Of a stretch of 64,000 nt of DNA, positions 18,897-27,126 are shown one piece after another. This stretch comes from Clostridium omnivorum (GTDB lineage: Bacteria > Bacillota > Clostridia > Clostridiales > Clostridiaceae). Each line of letters begins with the position of its first letter. Position 1 is the stretch's first letter. The DNA is taken from NCBI RefSeq assembly GCF_026012015.1, contig NZ_BRXR01000001.1, positions 1-64,000 of the forward strand, in the 5' to 3' direction. The position numbers and the translations under genes were made by a program. The notes under the pieces are model-generated. The model was not told the origin of the DNA. It searched no databases and was given only the letters and a program-made list of their open reading frames with translations.

Positions 18897-19571
18897 TTAA
18901 ATAATATTGATACTTAAAATGGATATTGCAATTAAAGTATCAGTTTGTCCAACTGGTAATGTTAAAGATGATTTATTTAAGAAAATTCCTGTTGTTAAAA
19001 TCGCAGATGGGTCATGTGGAATCAATATCTATATTGTCTATAGAGAAATCTGAAATATCATTACAAGATATAGTTACTGTATGTACCACATATAATAAAC
19101 CAATTTTCTCATAAACCAAACATTTAAATCCTCCATTAAGATTCTAGGTGTAGTTTTCAGATACACCATCTATGGTTACATTTTTTACACCTTTATAACC
19201 ACCATAAGTGATTATCCTTAATTTTGATCCTTTAAAAGAAAACTTACAAGATGAATTACTTGTATTGGCTATCCAATGGCAATGGCCATATGAATATGAA
19301 GAATCATAACAAATGGGAAGATTTGTATAAATCAATCTTGAATCATTATCATCATATCTTTGTCACCCTTTTTCTGGATGTAATAATTGATTTCCAACTT
19401 TTACACCGTTTTCAGCTGTATTATTCAAATTAGCTGTTTCTATTTCTGGAGCTGTTTCTGCCTTTACATTTTAACTCCATGAACACCAACGAAAATTTCT
19501 GTAACTAAATTCATGCAACTAAATACTGCCACAATCTTTTTCCAATTCATTTTTATTCTTTTTATACTCAT
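18897..19571 (-). pseudogene. Decayed cell-surface protein gene (signal peptide, beta-sandwich region, Ig-like fragment)
   Basis: Remains of a secreted surface protein, read on the minus strand from ATG 19571 (AAGGGTGA upstream). The start is MSIKRIKMNWKKIVAVF, signal-peptide-like. The frame then breaks near 19465 at a TAA and resumes as AETAPEIETANLNNTAENGV and KVGNQLLHPEKG. A TGA at 19363-19365 stands where a Trp would be expected, followed by QRYDDNDSRLIYTN and FSFKGSKLRIITYGG with IDGVSENYT. A TAG at 19144-19146 interrupts before LVYEKIGLLYVVHTVTIS and DFSIDNIDIDST. A TGA at 19012-19014 marks a second frameshift, after which LNKSSLTLPVGQTDTLIA matches bacterial Ig-like domain 2. The end at 18897 is a chance stop. 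Confidence 0.75.
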
Positions 19572-19592
19572 TTGTTAATCACCCTTAAGACA

Positions 19593-19739
19593 TTATACTC
19601 TTTCCATCAAAAGATCAACATTTTCGTCATAATATTTCAACGCATTTCGTAACAAAAAGTTCAGCTCATCACGACATATCTTACTAACATTTAAATTTTT
19701 ACCTATTATTAAATTAAATGTTATAACCCTTCTTGAATC
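19593..19739 (-). other. Possible gene remnant
   Basis: A 48-codon open frame without ATG, GTG or TTG near its beginning. It includes NLNVSKICRDELNFLLRNAL and ends in KYYDENVDLLMERV. The composition looks protein-like, but the family is not recognised and there is no start, so it is probably the 3' end of a decayed gene next to the surface-protein pseudogene. Confidence 0.25.
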
Positions 19740-19803
19740 TTATCTAAAATAAAACGGATATCCCTTCAGATACCCTTGCAAATACAGAATAATATTAAAT
19801 AAA

Positions 19804-19827
19804 AGCCTAGGTATTTAAACCTAGGCT
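19804..19827 (-). terminator. Terminator of the Cys-rich small protein gene
   Basis: AGCCTAGG-TTTAAATA-CCTAGGCT on the minus strand followed by TTTATTTAAT, seven bases after the stop codon. Confidence 0.75.
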
Positions 19828-19833
19828 AGTTTT

Positions 19834-20001
19834 CTAACAACACGACGTTCTTCTTCTATTATTGTTACATAAAAGTATAGCTATAATTATAATCCAAACA
19901 AACCATCCTCCACCAAAACCGCATCCAAACCCTAAAGAATTATTGTTGCAACAACATCTTGATCTTGATGAAGAACAACAGCAACTTCTTCTTTTACTCA
20001 T
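19834..20001 (-). CDS. Cys/Gly-rich small membrane protein
   Basis: 55 residues: an N-terminal block rich in Cys, Ser and Arg (MSKRRSCCCSSSRSRCCCNN), a Gly-rich stretch (LGFGCGFGGGW), one membrane helix (FVWIIIIAILL) and a Cys/Arg tail. The glycine-rich segment before a hydrophobic helix resembles the small YjcZ-type sporulation proteins, but the Cys clusters differ and I do not assign a function. GGAGATG lies six bases before the ATG at 20001; an ATG five codons upstream lacks an RBS. It is followed by a strong terminator. Confidence 0.6.
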   Translation of the reverse strand: MSKRRSCCCSSSRSRCCCNNNSLGFGCGFGGGWFVWIIIIAILLCNNNRRRTSCC

Positions 20002-20226
20002 GTATAACATCTCCAATCAATATATTTTTGAAGATATGTCCTCAATACAATATATGTTATACTGTAAAAAGTGTACTACCCCTTTACATAATAATAAACC
20101 AATTTGTTCTTCTATTTTTACTTCCCTTGATTGTTATTTTTTCATTTGAAGGTGTTATAATTTCTAATGCATTAAAAGAATTAAAATCCTGTTTTAAATC
20201 ATCATTGTAAATATTTAAATCCATTT
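20002..20226. other. Intergenic stretch without a recognisable gene
   Basis: AT-rich sequence between the Cys-rich gene and the terminator of the ornithine cluster. It must hold the promoter of the Cys-rich gene. A CATATATT sequence upstream on the minus strand vaguely resembles a mother-cell sigma -10 element, but no convincing -35 pairs with it. No gene or RNA is supported. Confidence 0.4.
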
Positions 20227-20280
20227 AAAAAAATGCTTTACATAACTTCCTGTTTTTTTATTAGAAGTCATGTAAAGCAA
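20227..20280 (-). terminator. Terminator of the ornithine fermentation cluster
   Basis: Minus strand TGCTTTACATGACTTC, a short loop, and GAAGTTATGTAAAGCA form a 16-bp stem with one G-U or mismatch pair, followed by seven Ts. It lies about 60 bp after the orr stop. Confidence 0.85.
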
Positions 20281-20340
20281 TTAAGTATTTTAGAAGATAT
20301 TTTGTGTTTAAACCGTTGATTTACCTAGGTTTCTTCTTAT

Positions 20341-21411
20341 TTAATCCACATAATATTTTTTAACATAAGGCGAAGTCATAGCTCTAAGTAAGCATCCATA
20401 GTCCATATTAAAATCTACTATATCGCCAACTTTATAAAGATTACAGCTGTTAGTAATATCTAGCAGCAAATGATCGCTGCTAGCTCCAAGTATATTTACT
20501 TGCTTATCTAGTGGTGTTAATCCCTCAGATACAATGTCCTGCCTACCTAAAGCTACAATAGCTCTTTTAATTATACCTCTATCCTCAAAGTGAGGCGTTT
20601 GACCAAATGCATCCATACCAATGGTTCCAATAGGTACAGATGGTTTTTCCTTAATTTCAATTATTTCGCCCTTTAAGGTAAAACTATCCTTATAGCATCC
20701 AGGTACATCCTTTCCAAAAGAAGTTTCCCTGCCAAGAACTATTGCTTCACCAATTCTAAGCTGATTAATGCCATCAGGTATAGTTCCATTCATTACAGCA
20801 TAAAGACTGCTGGAATTTCCTCCTGATACAATTGGAATTTCATACCCTATTTTATCTTTTATTTCTTTTTTTATCATAACAAGTTTTCCAAGATTATTCC
20901 CATCAGGTATAACCCCACCATAGCAAGTAAGATTTGTTCCTATACCTGCTAATTTAATATTTTCAAGAGATATTATTTCCTTAACTAAATCAATTACATC
21001 TCTCTCTAATACACCTTCTCTTAAATCCCCCATATCTATCATTAATATAACATTATGAATTTTGCTCGCTCTCTTTGCAGCTTTGGACAATCTTTTTATT
21101 GTCTCAATCTCAGAATTAAGGCTTATATCAGAGTATTTTACTACCTCTGCTGCATGGCTTTCCATTGGAATTCTAAGCAGCAGTTTTCTGCATTTAAATT
21201 CCTCAAGTCTTTTGAGATTTTCAATTCTTGAATCTCCTACAATTTCAAGCCCACCATTTAACATAGCCTTTACTACAGGCTTTTTTGCACAAAACACTTT
21301 GGTTACACCTACCACATGTATACCTTTTGTACTGCATAGCTTTACAATTTCTCTAGTATTATGAGTAATTTTTCCTAAATTTACTTCAACACATGGATAT
21401 TCTCTTTTCAT
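20341..21411 (-). CDS. orr: Ornithine racemase
   Basis: PLP-dependent fold III racemase of 356 residues (alanine racemase N-terminal family). It starts YPCVEVNLGKITHNTREIV, with the PLP lysine in VVGVTKVFCAK near residue 38. IDMGDLREGV, GIGTNLTCYGG and the phosphate-binding IVSGGNSSSLY near 195 follow, then INQLRIGEAI. Together with oraS/oraE the context points to L-ornithine to D-ornithine conversion, the entry step of reductive ornithine fermentation. Last gene of the cluster, about 40 bp after the MutL-like gene and followed by a strong terminator. Confidence 0.88.
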   Translation of the reverse strand: MKREYPCVEVNLGKITHNTREIVKLCSTKGIHVVGVTKVFCAKKPVVKAMLNGGLEIVGDSRIENLKRLEEFKCRKLLLRIPMESHAAEVVKYSDISLNSEIETIKRLSKAAKRASKIHNVILMIDMGDLREGVLERDVIDLVKEIISLENIKLAGIGTNLTCYGGVIPDGNNLGKLVMIKKEIKDKIGYEIPIVSGGNSSSLYAVMNGTIPDGINQLRIGEAIVLGRETSFGKDVPGCYKDSFTLKGEIIEIKEKPSVPIGTIGMDAFGQTPHFEDRGIIKRAIVALGRQDIVSEGLTPLDKQVNILGASSDHLLLDITNSCNLYKVGDIVDFNMDYGCLLRAMTSPYVKKYYVD

Positions 21412-21451
21412 TTCAAAGCTCCCCTTTATTTAAATCCCCTAATAGAATATA

Positions 21452-22783
21452 CTAAATTCCTAAACTCTGTTTTAAAAGCATAACTGCCGCTTCCTTATCC
21501 TCTTTGCTTAACACACCAGCGCTAGCCATTATATACATGTTGTCCAAAAGAATTCGAGCCTTTCCCCTAGGCAGCATAGTTAAATCTTCTTTAGTATAGC
21601 GAATACTTCCCAATATATCTCTGCCCTCTGGCAGCCTTGTCAGTGCACCTCCAGTGCCTACTATATATTTTACTTTGGATAAATCCTTACCATAGGCTAT
21701 AACCTTCTTTGAATCTCCGTATATTCTCTTTAAATAACCTACATGTCTATTTACAGCCACCTCAACAGCCTTTTTAGTAAGTATAAGACTGCAATTTATT
21801 TCTTCCTCGGTTTCTGGTATGGCCCTTATATTACTTTTTATATATTCTTTATCTAAACCTTTTAAATCCCTTGTATCTAAAAGATTTATGATATTTTCGC
21901 TGTTAACATAAACCCCTAAATCACCCTCTACAGTTCTCTTAGCTTTAGGTTCAGGGCTTACAAGTATGTCTAAAACCTCTGAACTTCCTTCGGTTACTGA
22001 ATGAACATCTGTAGTAGCTCCACCAACGTCGAGAACTACCACATCTCCAATAAGTTCATATAGCAACTTTGTACTTTCCATTACTGCTCCAGGTGTGGGC
22101 ATTATAGTTCCATTTACCATTTCCTTTATTTTGTTCATCCCAGGTGCTTTAATAATATTGTTTTCAAAAGCCTGCTGAATAACATATCTGGCAGGTTCTA
22201 CATTCAGTTCATCAATTCTCGGATATACATTATCAACTATATAAAGTTCTTGACCTCGAAATATTTCCTCCATATCATCTATATTGGCTTTATTACCACA
22301 GTATACAAAAGGCTTATTAAGGTTTTCTTTACTTAAAACTTCGGCATTATATAGTGCTGTATCCCTTTCGCCAAAGTCAGTGCCTCCAGCAATCATTATT
22401 AGATTGGGATTTATTTCTCTTATTTTTTTAATGTCGCTTCTTCTTAGTTTTCCAGCTGTAACTAGCTTAATATTTCCGCCTGCTCCTAATGCTGCTTCCC
22501 TTGCTGCCTTCACTGTCATATCTTCCACCAGTCCATGGACGGTTATCTTAAGCCCTCCTGCTGCACTGCTTGTGGAAAGCATTTTTTTATAAGTTAGCTT
22601 CTCTCCAATTTGATTTTCTATATCCTCAATGCTTTTTCTAAGTCCAATTGTTACATCACCATCCATAACTGTAGTATAACTCTTTCCTTGAGCAACAATT
22701 TTAACTTCATTTGATTTTATGATAAAAGCTGTGGCAACAGTGGTTGTACTTCCTACCTCAGTAATAATATAATCTACTTGCAT
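21452..22783 (-). CDS. MutL/GlmL-like ASKHA ATPase, probable reactivase of ornithine aminomutase
   Basis: 443 residues, of the GlmL/MutL family that accompanies B12-dependent mutases. Phosphate-binding segments of the actin/Hsp70-like fold are seen at the N terminus (IITEVGSTTTVATAF) and near residue 250 (VVVLDVGGATTDVHSV). GGNIKLVTAGKL and YIVGTGGALTRLPEG are also typical. The likely role is to exchange or eject damaged cobalamin from OraE, by analogy with other mutase-associated ATPases. It is not the mismatch-repair MutL. It is separated from oraE by an 88-bp gap with a hairpin and followed by orr. Confidence 0.82.
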   Translation of the reverse strand: MQVDYIITEVGSTTTVATAFIIKSNEVKIVAQGKSYTTVMDGDVTIGLRKSIEDIENQIGEKLTYKKMLSTSSAAGGLKITVHGLVEDMTVKAAREAALGAGGNIKLVTAGKLRRSDIKKIREINPNLIMIAGGTDFGERDTALYNAEVLSKENLNKPFVYCGNKANIDDMEEIFRGQELYIVDNVYPRIDELNVEPARYVIQQAFENNIIKAPGMNKIKEMVNGTIMPTPGAVMESTKLLYELIGDVVVLDVGGATTDVHSVTEGSSEVLDILVSPEPKAKRTVEGDLGVYVNSENIINLLDTRDLKGLDKEYIKSNIRAIPETEEEINCSLILTKKAVEVAVNRHVGYLKRIYGDSKKVIAYGKDLSKVKYIVGTGGALTRLPEGRDILGSIRYTKEDLTMLPRGKARILLDNMYIMASAGVLSKEDKEAAVMLLKQSLGI

Positions 22784-22812
22784 ATCCTCACCTTCCTCTA
22801 CCCTTTATATAA

Positions 22813-22841
22813 AGAGCTTCTATAAGTGATTATAGAAGCTC
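22813..22841 (-). terminator. Intercistronic hairpin between oraE and the MutL-like gene
   Basis: Minus strand AGAGCTTCTATAA-TCAC-TTATAGAAGCTCT followed by TTATAT. The stem is perfect and the T tract weak, so it probably acts as partial terminator or mRNA stabiliser, lowering expression of the ATPase and racemase relative to the mutase. Confidence 0.55.
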
Positions 22842-22871
22842 TGCACTGTTAATTATTGAATAGCTAGCATT

Positions 22872-25049
22872 TTATTTCTCTCTTCTTTTTAATTCCTCTA
22901 CGATAAAGGTAGCAACATGATTACCATGGCTTCCCCTTCCAAATCCTGCATCCATTCCATTAGCTGTAGCTATTTCATTTGTTACCTGAGTTCCACCACA
23001 AATTAGTATTAACTTATCCCTAACTCCTTTTTCTACACATACATCATTAAGTTTCTTCATATTCTTAATATGAATATCATTATGAGTTATTATCGTACTT
23101 GCTAATACTACTTGGGCTTTAGTTTCTATAGCTGCATCTACAAGCTTTTCAACTGGACAGGAAGTTCCAAGATATTCGCACTCTATTCCATACTTTTCAA
23201 TTCCACCGTGCTTAATATCAATTGTTTCTCTAAGACCAACAGAATGCTCATCTTCTCCTACTGTTGCTGCTACTACCTTTACTGGATGATTCTTTATAAA
23301 TTCTCTTATTGTATCATCATCCATTACATGTTTAGGTTCAGGAATTTTTAGCGTAGCCTTATCAATTGCAAAATTAACCCTTCCTTTAATCTCTACTAAA
23401 GTTCCCTCAGCTTCCTGCATAACCTGTTTATGAATTACTTCTACGTCTCTAAGATTCATGTTTTTACCTATTTCTATTGCAGCAGCTTCACTTACAAGTT
23501 CTCCTTCTGGAATGAATAATGTAACAGATACATATCCATCCTTTTTCCATTCAACTTCTGGAACTATGGTGCCATCCTCTTTTACACTTTCAAGTCTATT
23601 ATATACATTATCGTTTTCATCAAGTTCATCAATATATTTTATCTTTTCGTGTTTACATAAGGTGCAGCCATCGATAGCATCACAAGCATTTTCATACTTG
23701 CTAGGCACGTTATTATAGCCAAAATGAGCGCATACTGGGGCAAAATAGTCTTCTTCTCTTTCATAAACACTGTCAGCAGCTATTCCACCTTCAATCTTTC
23801 TAGCTATACCATCACCATTTCTCTCTGGGTATTCTCCAGAATCAACGAAGAATCCATCATTTACAGCTTTAAAGTATCCACCATGTTCAATTATTTCCTC
23901 TAAGAATAAAACAGCTCTTTCTTTTAATTCTCTTGACTTTTCAGGAAGATACCCTTCTTTTTTAAGCTCTATCATATCCATTAATCCATCCATGCCTATT
24001 AATGCTTGCTTAGCAGTATTAATGGCATGCATGTTGTTATAATGCCATGGAACGTTTCTGCCTTCATCAGGAGTTATTGTACTTTGAATATCTGCTGAAG
24101 TAAGCTTGGAAATCATTAGATTAAGGGTATGACCTACTGTTGCTTCTCTAGTACAAGACTCAATGTATTTAGTATTCATTTGAGCTCTCATTCTATAACC
24201 CTTAAATATCTCTCTTAAAGCTACTGCATAAGGAAGATCTATTCTCATACAAGGTGCTGGAGCTGAAGTTGGAGGAACTGTCGAAAGAGCTATATTCTCT
24301 TTCTTCATTCCAACTATTTCAGAAAACTTACTATTTATTGCATGCTGAACCATAAGCTCAGGCATAACCTTATACCCCTTCATTGCTGTAGCATTTGCAT
24401 TGTGTGCACCATCGATTTGAAGCATGTCTGCCCATGCCATTATATTTTTAGCCACAGCCGCATCTACAAAGGAACGTACCATATTTATGTTTCTATAAAG
24501 TACATTATATTGAGGGTCTTGGTGTGCTCCATTAACTCCCTCCTCTGCAAACATAACTGCTATATCTGGACCTGCAATACCAGAAACATAGGAGTGGAAG
24601 TTAATTTCTCTACCAACTTCTTCTTCAATAAGATCAATAGCTTTTCTTGTGGCTCTTACTTGCTTTCTAGTTACAGCAATTCCACCTACACCTTCTGGTG
24701 TACCTTCAATTAGCCCATCATAATGGCTTTGGCCAGCTGTTCTTATAACCATAATATGATCAGCTCCATGCCATGCAGCCATTCTCATTCTTCTAATATC
24801 ATCTTCAAATCTTCCAGATGCTATTTCTGTTGTAATTACAGGTTTTGGTTGAGGGTCAATCTTGTTAAAGCTTCTTGCTGCTGGCAGTGGCTGACTCTTT
24901 TTTAGCGGCTTCGTTATCTCTTGATATTCAAATTCTCCAACCTTTTCATTATAGTCTTCTCTCCAATGCCATCCTCTTCTTTTAGGAGCATAGTGCTCTA
25001 AATCATTTAGTATTTCTTCTATATCTAACTTTTTATTCTGCTCTAACAT
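22872..25049 (-). CDS. oraE: D-ornithine 4,5-aminomutase, large (E) subunit
   Basis: 725-residue component of the B12- and PLP-dependent enzyme that moves the 5-amino group of D-ornithine to C4, giving 2,4-diaminopentanoate. The barrel region includes AAWHGADHIMVIRTAGQSHY near residue 92 and GYRMRAQMNTKYIESCTREA. The C-terminal Rossmann domain carries the cobalamin motif DxHxxG as DEHSVG (His near residue 602), then TSCPVEKLVDAA, IITHNDIHIKNM and ILICGGTQV. The ATG at 25049 follows GAGGTG and overlaps the oraS end by 17 bp, so the subunits are translationally coupled. Confidence 0.95.
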   Translation of the reverse strand: MLEQNKKLDIEEILNDLEHYAPKRRGWHWREDYNEKVGEFEYQEITKPLKKSQPLPAARSFNKIDPQPKPVITTEIASGRFEDDIRRMRMAAWHGADHIMVIRTAGQSHYDGLIEGTPEGVGGIAVTRKQVRATRKAIDLIEEEVGREINFHSYVSGIAGPDIAVMFAEEGVNGAHQDPQYNVLYRNINMVRSFVDAAVAKNIMAWADMLQIDGAHNANATAMKGYKVMPELMVQHAINSKFSEIVGMKKENIALSTVPPTSAPAPCMRIDLPYAVALREIFKGYRMRAQMNTKYIESCTREATVGHTLNLMISKLTSADIQSTITPDEGRNVPWHYNNMHAINTAKQALIGMDGLMDMIELKKEGYLPEKSRELKERAVLFLEEIIEHGGYFKAVNDGFFVDSGEYPERNGDGIARKIEGGIAADSVYEREEDYFAPVCAHFGYNNVPSKYENACDAIDGCTLCKHEKIKYIDELDENDNVYNRLESVKEDGTIVPEVEWKKDGYVSVTLFIPEGELVSEAAAIEIGKNMNLRDVEVIHKQVMQEAEGTLVEIKGRVNFAIDKATLKIPEPKHVMDDDTIREFIKNHPVKVVAATVGEDEHSVGLRETIDIKHGGIEKYGIECEYLGTSCPVEKLVDAAIETKAQVVLASTIITHNDIHIKNMKKLNDVCVEKGVRDKLILICGGTQVTNEIATANGMDAGFGRGSHGNHVATFIVEELKRREK

Positions 25050-25410
25050 TACTTTCACCTCTCATCTTTGCATGTACAGTATCCCATCCCTTGCCTTCGC
25101 TTAATTCTTCTCCAGCTTTCAAATATGGTATCCCCTTAAGCTCTGCATAAGTTAATACTACATTTCCCATTCCTTTTCCAAGAAGATTCCACTTCTGTCC
25201 TTCTTTAACTATGTTTCCCGCCTCAATGCTTGAAAATCCCATCCTTAAAAGTACTGAACGTTCAACAGATGGTGAGGTATGTTTATATGCCAAGTCAACT
25301 AGCGGCCTTACAATTTCTTCAGTAAGATTCCAAAATCTATTATATAGCTCTTCATCACTTAAATTTTTAAGGTGCTCTCTTCTCTTTTCAAAATCGTCTT
25401 CTCTTTTCAT
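25033..25410 (-). CDS. oraS: D-ornithine 4,5-aminomutase, small (S) subunit
   Basis: 125 residues, the usual OraS size. Conserved pieces are RREHLKNLSDEELYNRFWNL, VDLAYKHTSPSVERSVLLRM and NLLGKGMGNVVLTYAELKGI. It forms the heterotetramer with OraE. It starts 8 bp after ortB and overlaps oraE, so the order ortB-oraS-oraE is one transcript. Confidence 0.93.
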   Translation of the reverse strand: MKREDDFEKRREHLKNLSDEELYNRFWNLTEEIVRPLVDLAYKHTSPSVERSVLLRMGFSSIEAGNIVKEGQKWNLLGKGMGNVVLTYAELKGIPYLKAGEELSEGKGWDTVHAKMRGESNVRAE

Positions 25411-25418
25411 TTCTCCAC

Positions 25419-26831
25419 CTACCCTACATAGATTCCTAATTCAGATAAAATATTTTCTACATTTTTTTTATTTAAGTTAGTCTCATCACATAAGAAGTCT
25501 ATATCTATACTTTCAATACTGCTTACATTAGCATTTTTAACAGCATTAGAAATATATGATCTTCTATAATTATCTAAATTCAATTCATTTACCATCATTT
25601 TTGAAGGATGACTGGGAAGTATTATACTTTTGCCAGGAATTTCTTCTTCAGAATTTCCTATCTTTACTTCTATACCATTTTTCTTAGCAAAGCTTAATTG
25701 AGGAAGTATATGCTTGCCTGCTCCGGTATACTCGGTTTCTTGAACCACAATTATTTGATCATCGTCATATTCTTGAGCAAGCACAAATGCAGCTGCTAAA
25801 GATGTGTTTCCAGCTGGTCCTCTTTCCATTCCTTCTAGCTGCGCAAGCAGCTCTGTCATATAAAATACTTCTCCTTGAGGCATAGTAACATATCTATCAA
25901 TATATCTTAACGGTCTAGCAGCACTTCTTGGCACATCAGACCTATCTGGATTGGTCATAAATGGAATTCCAAAACCAGTGTGCCCTGTTGTAAAGGATTT
26001 TCTATTAAAGTCCTTGTCAGATGCCATATGAAGACCTGACAAATCAACTGAAGCCCCGATAATTTTGGTATCCAGTGCACCTGCTTTTCTTAGCCCTCTT
26101 GCAGTGCCAGTTAGATTTCCACCTCCAGCATTAGTAATAACTACAGCAGCTGGATCTTTTCCAAACTTTTCTCTGCACTGAGTTGCTATTTCATAACCTA
26201 AAGTTTCTACCCCAACTATTCCGTAAATAGAATATAATGAAGCATTATAAAAACCAGTTTCATCTAGTACCTTAAGATATGTATAAAATAATTCTGGACC
26301 AACAGTTAGTCTTAAAACCTCAGCTCCAAGGCACTCACATTTTCTATCCTTTTCTATTATTTCTGGCTGTCCTACCTTATTAGAATCATAGCACTCCTGC
26401 ACTATAATACACTTAAGTCCTCGCATTGCAGCTTGAGAAGCTACAGCTGAGCCATAATTGCCAGAAGTTGCTGAAGCTACACCCTTATAGCCTCTCATTT
26501 TCGCATCATAAACAGACACCGATGCTCTTCTGTCCTTAAAACTTCCAGAAGGATTGCAGCTTTCATCTTTAACAAAAATTCTAGCTGCCTTTCTTGTTTT
26601 GGATACTTTTCTAGCTAATGCAGTTAAATTTCTCATTTCAAGAAGTGGAGTATTTCCAACTCCAGTCTCTTCTTGAATTTTCATAACATCAGAAAGGGAA
26701 TAGCCAACTTCTCTCATCATCTTCTCATAATCGAAAGATAATTTACCTTTTTCATATTTATCATAATCAACGCCAACTGATTTAAGCATTATTTCTTTTT
26801 TTCTAGCCATCATCTCTTCGTATTTATTCAT
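25419..26831 (-). CDS. ortB: 2-amino-4-oxopentanoate thiolase, beta subunit
   Basis: PLP-dependent fold II protein of about 470 residues, resembling threonine synthase. The PLP lysine lies in PSGSFKDRRASVSVYDAKM near residue 103; SATSGNYGSAVASQAAM and the phosphate-binding TNAGGGNLTGTARGL near 240 are also seen. With OrtA it cleaves 2-amino-4-oxopentanoate with CoA to acetyl-CoA and alanine. The ATG at 26831 (MNKYEEMMARKKEIM) is preceded by GGGGTG; another ATG lies two codons upstream. The gene overlaps ortA. Confidence 0.93.
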   Translation of the reverse strand: MNKYEEMMARKKEIMLKSVGVDYDKYEKGKLSFDYEKMMREVGYSLSDVMKIQEETGVGNTPLLEMRNLTALARKVSKTRKAARIFVKDESCNPSGSFKDRRASVSVYDAKMRGYKGVASATSGNYGSAVASQAAMRGLKCIIVQECYDSNKVGQPEIIEKDRKCECLGAEVLRLTVGPELFYTYLKVLDETGFYNASLYSIYGIVGVETLGYEIATQCREKFGKDPAAVVITNAGGGNLTGTARGLRKAGALDTKIIGASVDLSGLHMASDKDFNRKSFTTGHTGFGIPFMTNPDRSDVPRSAARPLRYIDRYVTMPQGEVFYMTELLAQLEGMERGPAGNTSLAAAFVLAQEYDDDQIIVVQETEYTGAGKHILPQLSFAKKNGIEVKIGNSEEEIPGKSIILPSHPSKMMVNELNLDNYRRSYISNAVKNANVSSIESIDIDFLCDETNLNKKNVENILSELGIYVG

Positions 26832-27126
26832 TGTCATCACCCCACAATATAGATTTTGCTTGTGGGCCTATATACATTATTTCTGGTACATAGTCTCCAA
26901 AATCATGAACAAATCTAGGGTTTTCTTCTGTTATGATGCCTCTAAGCATTCTGCCACATACAGTTTTTATCTCTGCCTCTTCACCAATGCTGCTGTCTTC
27001 TTGCAAAATACCCTTGGCCCAAAGCATTAGTGGTTTACATTTTGTCTCTTCAGGTAGGTTGTGAGCTCTATCTTCTGAGCTTAATACCTCCTGAACAATT
27101 TCCACAAAAGCTCCTTTTTTAATCAT
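26824..27126 (-). CDS. ortA: 2-amino-4-oxopentanoate thiolase, alpha subunit
   Basis: 100-residue partner of OrtB. It starts MIKKGAFVEIVQEVLSSEDR, has LPEETKCKPLMLWAKGIL and ends VPEIMYIGPQAKSILWGDDN, the OrtA pattern. The ATG at 27126 shares a base with the ord stop codon (TAATG), so translation is coupled. An open frame runs 15 codons further upstream but lies within ord and has no RBS. Confidence 0.92.
   Translation of the reverse strand: MIKKGAFVEIVQEVLSSEDRAHNLPEETKCKPLMLWAKGILQEDSSIGEEAEIKTVCGRMLRGIITEENPRFVHDFGDYVPEIMYIGPQAKSILWGDDNE

Noticed and set aside
18919-19114. Plus-strand open frames in the pseudogene region
   Set aside because: The minus strand reads as Ig-like and surface-protein sequence across frames; the plus-strand frames have no family or RBS.
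19862-20210. Plus-strand open frames opposite and beyond the Cys-rich gene
   Set aside because: No RBS and low-complexity translation; the minus-strand gene has RBS and terminator.
24342-24905. Cys/His-rich plus-strand frames inside oraE
   Set aside because: Shadows of oraE; the rich Cys/Ser/Tyr content comes from reading the complement of a coding strand.
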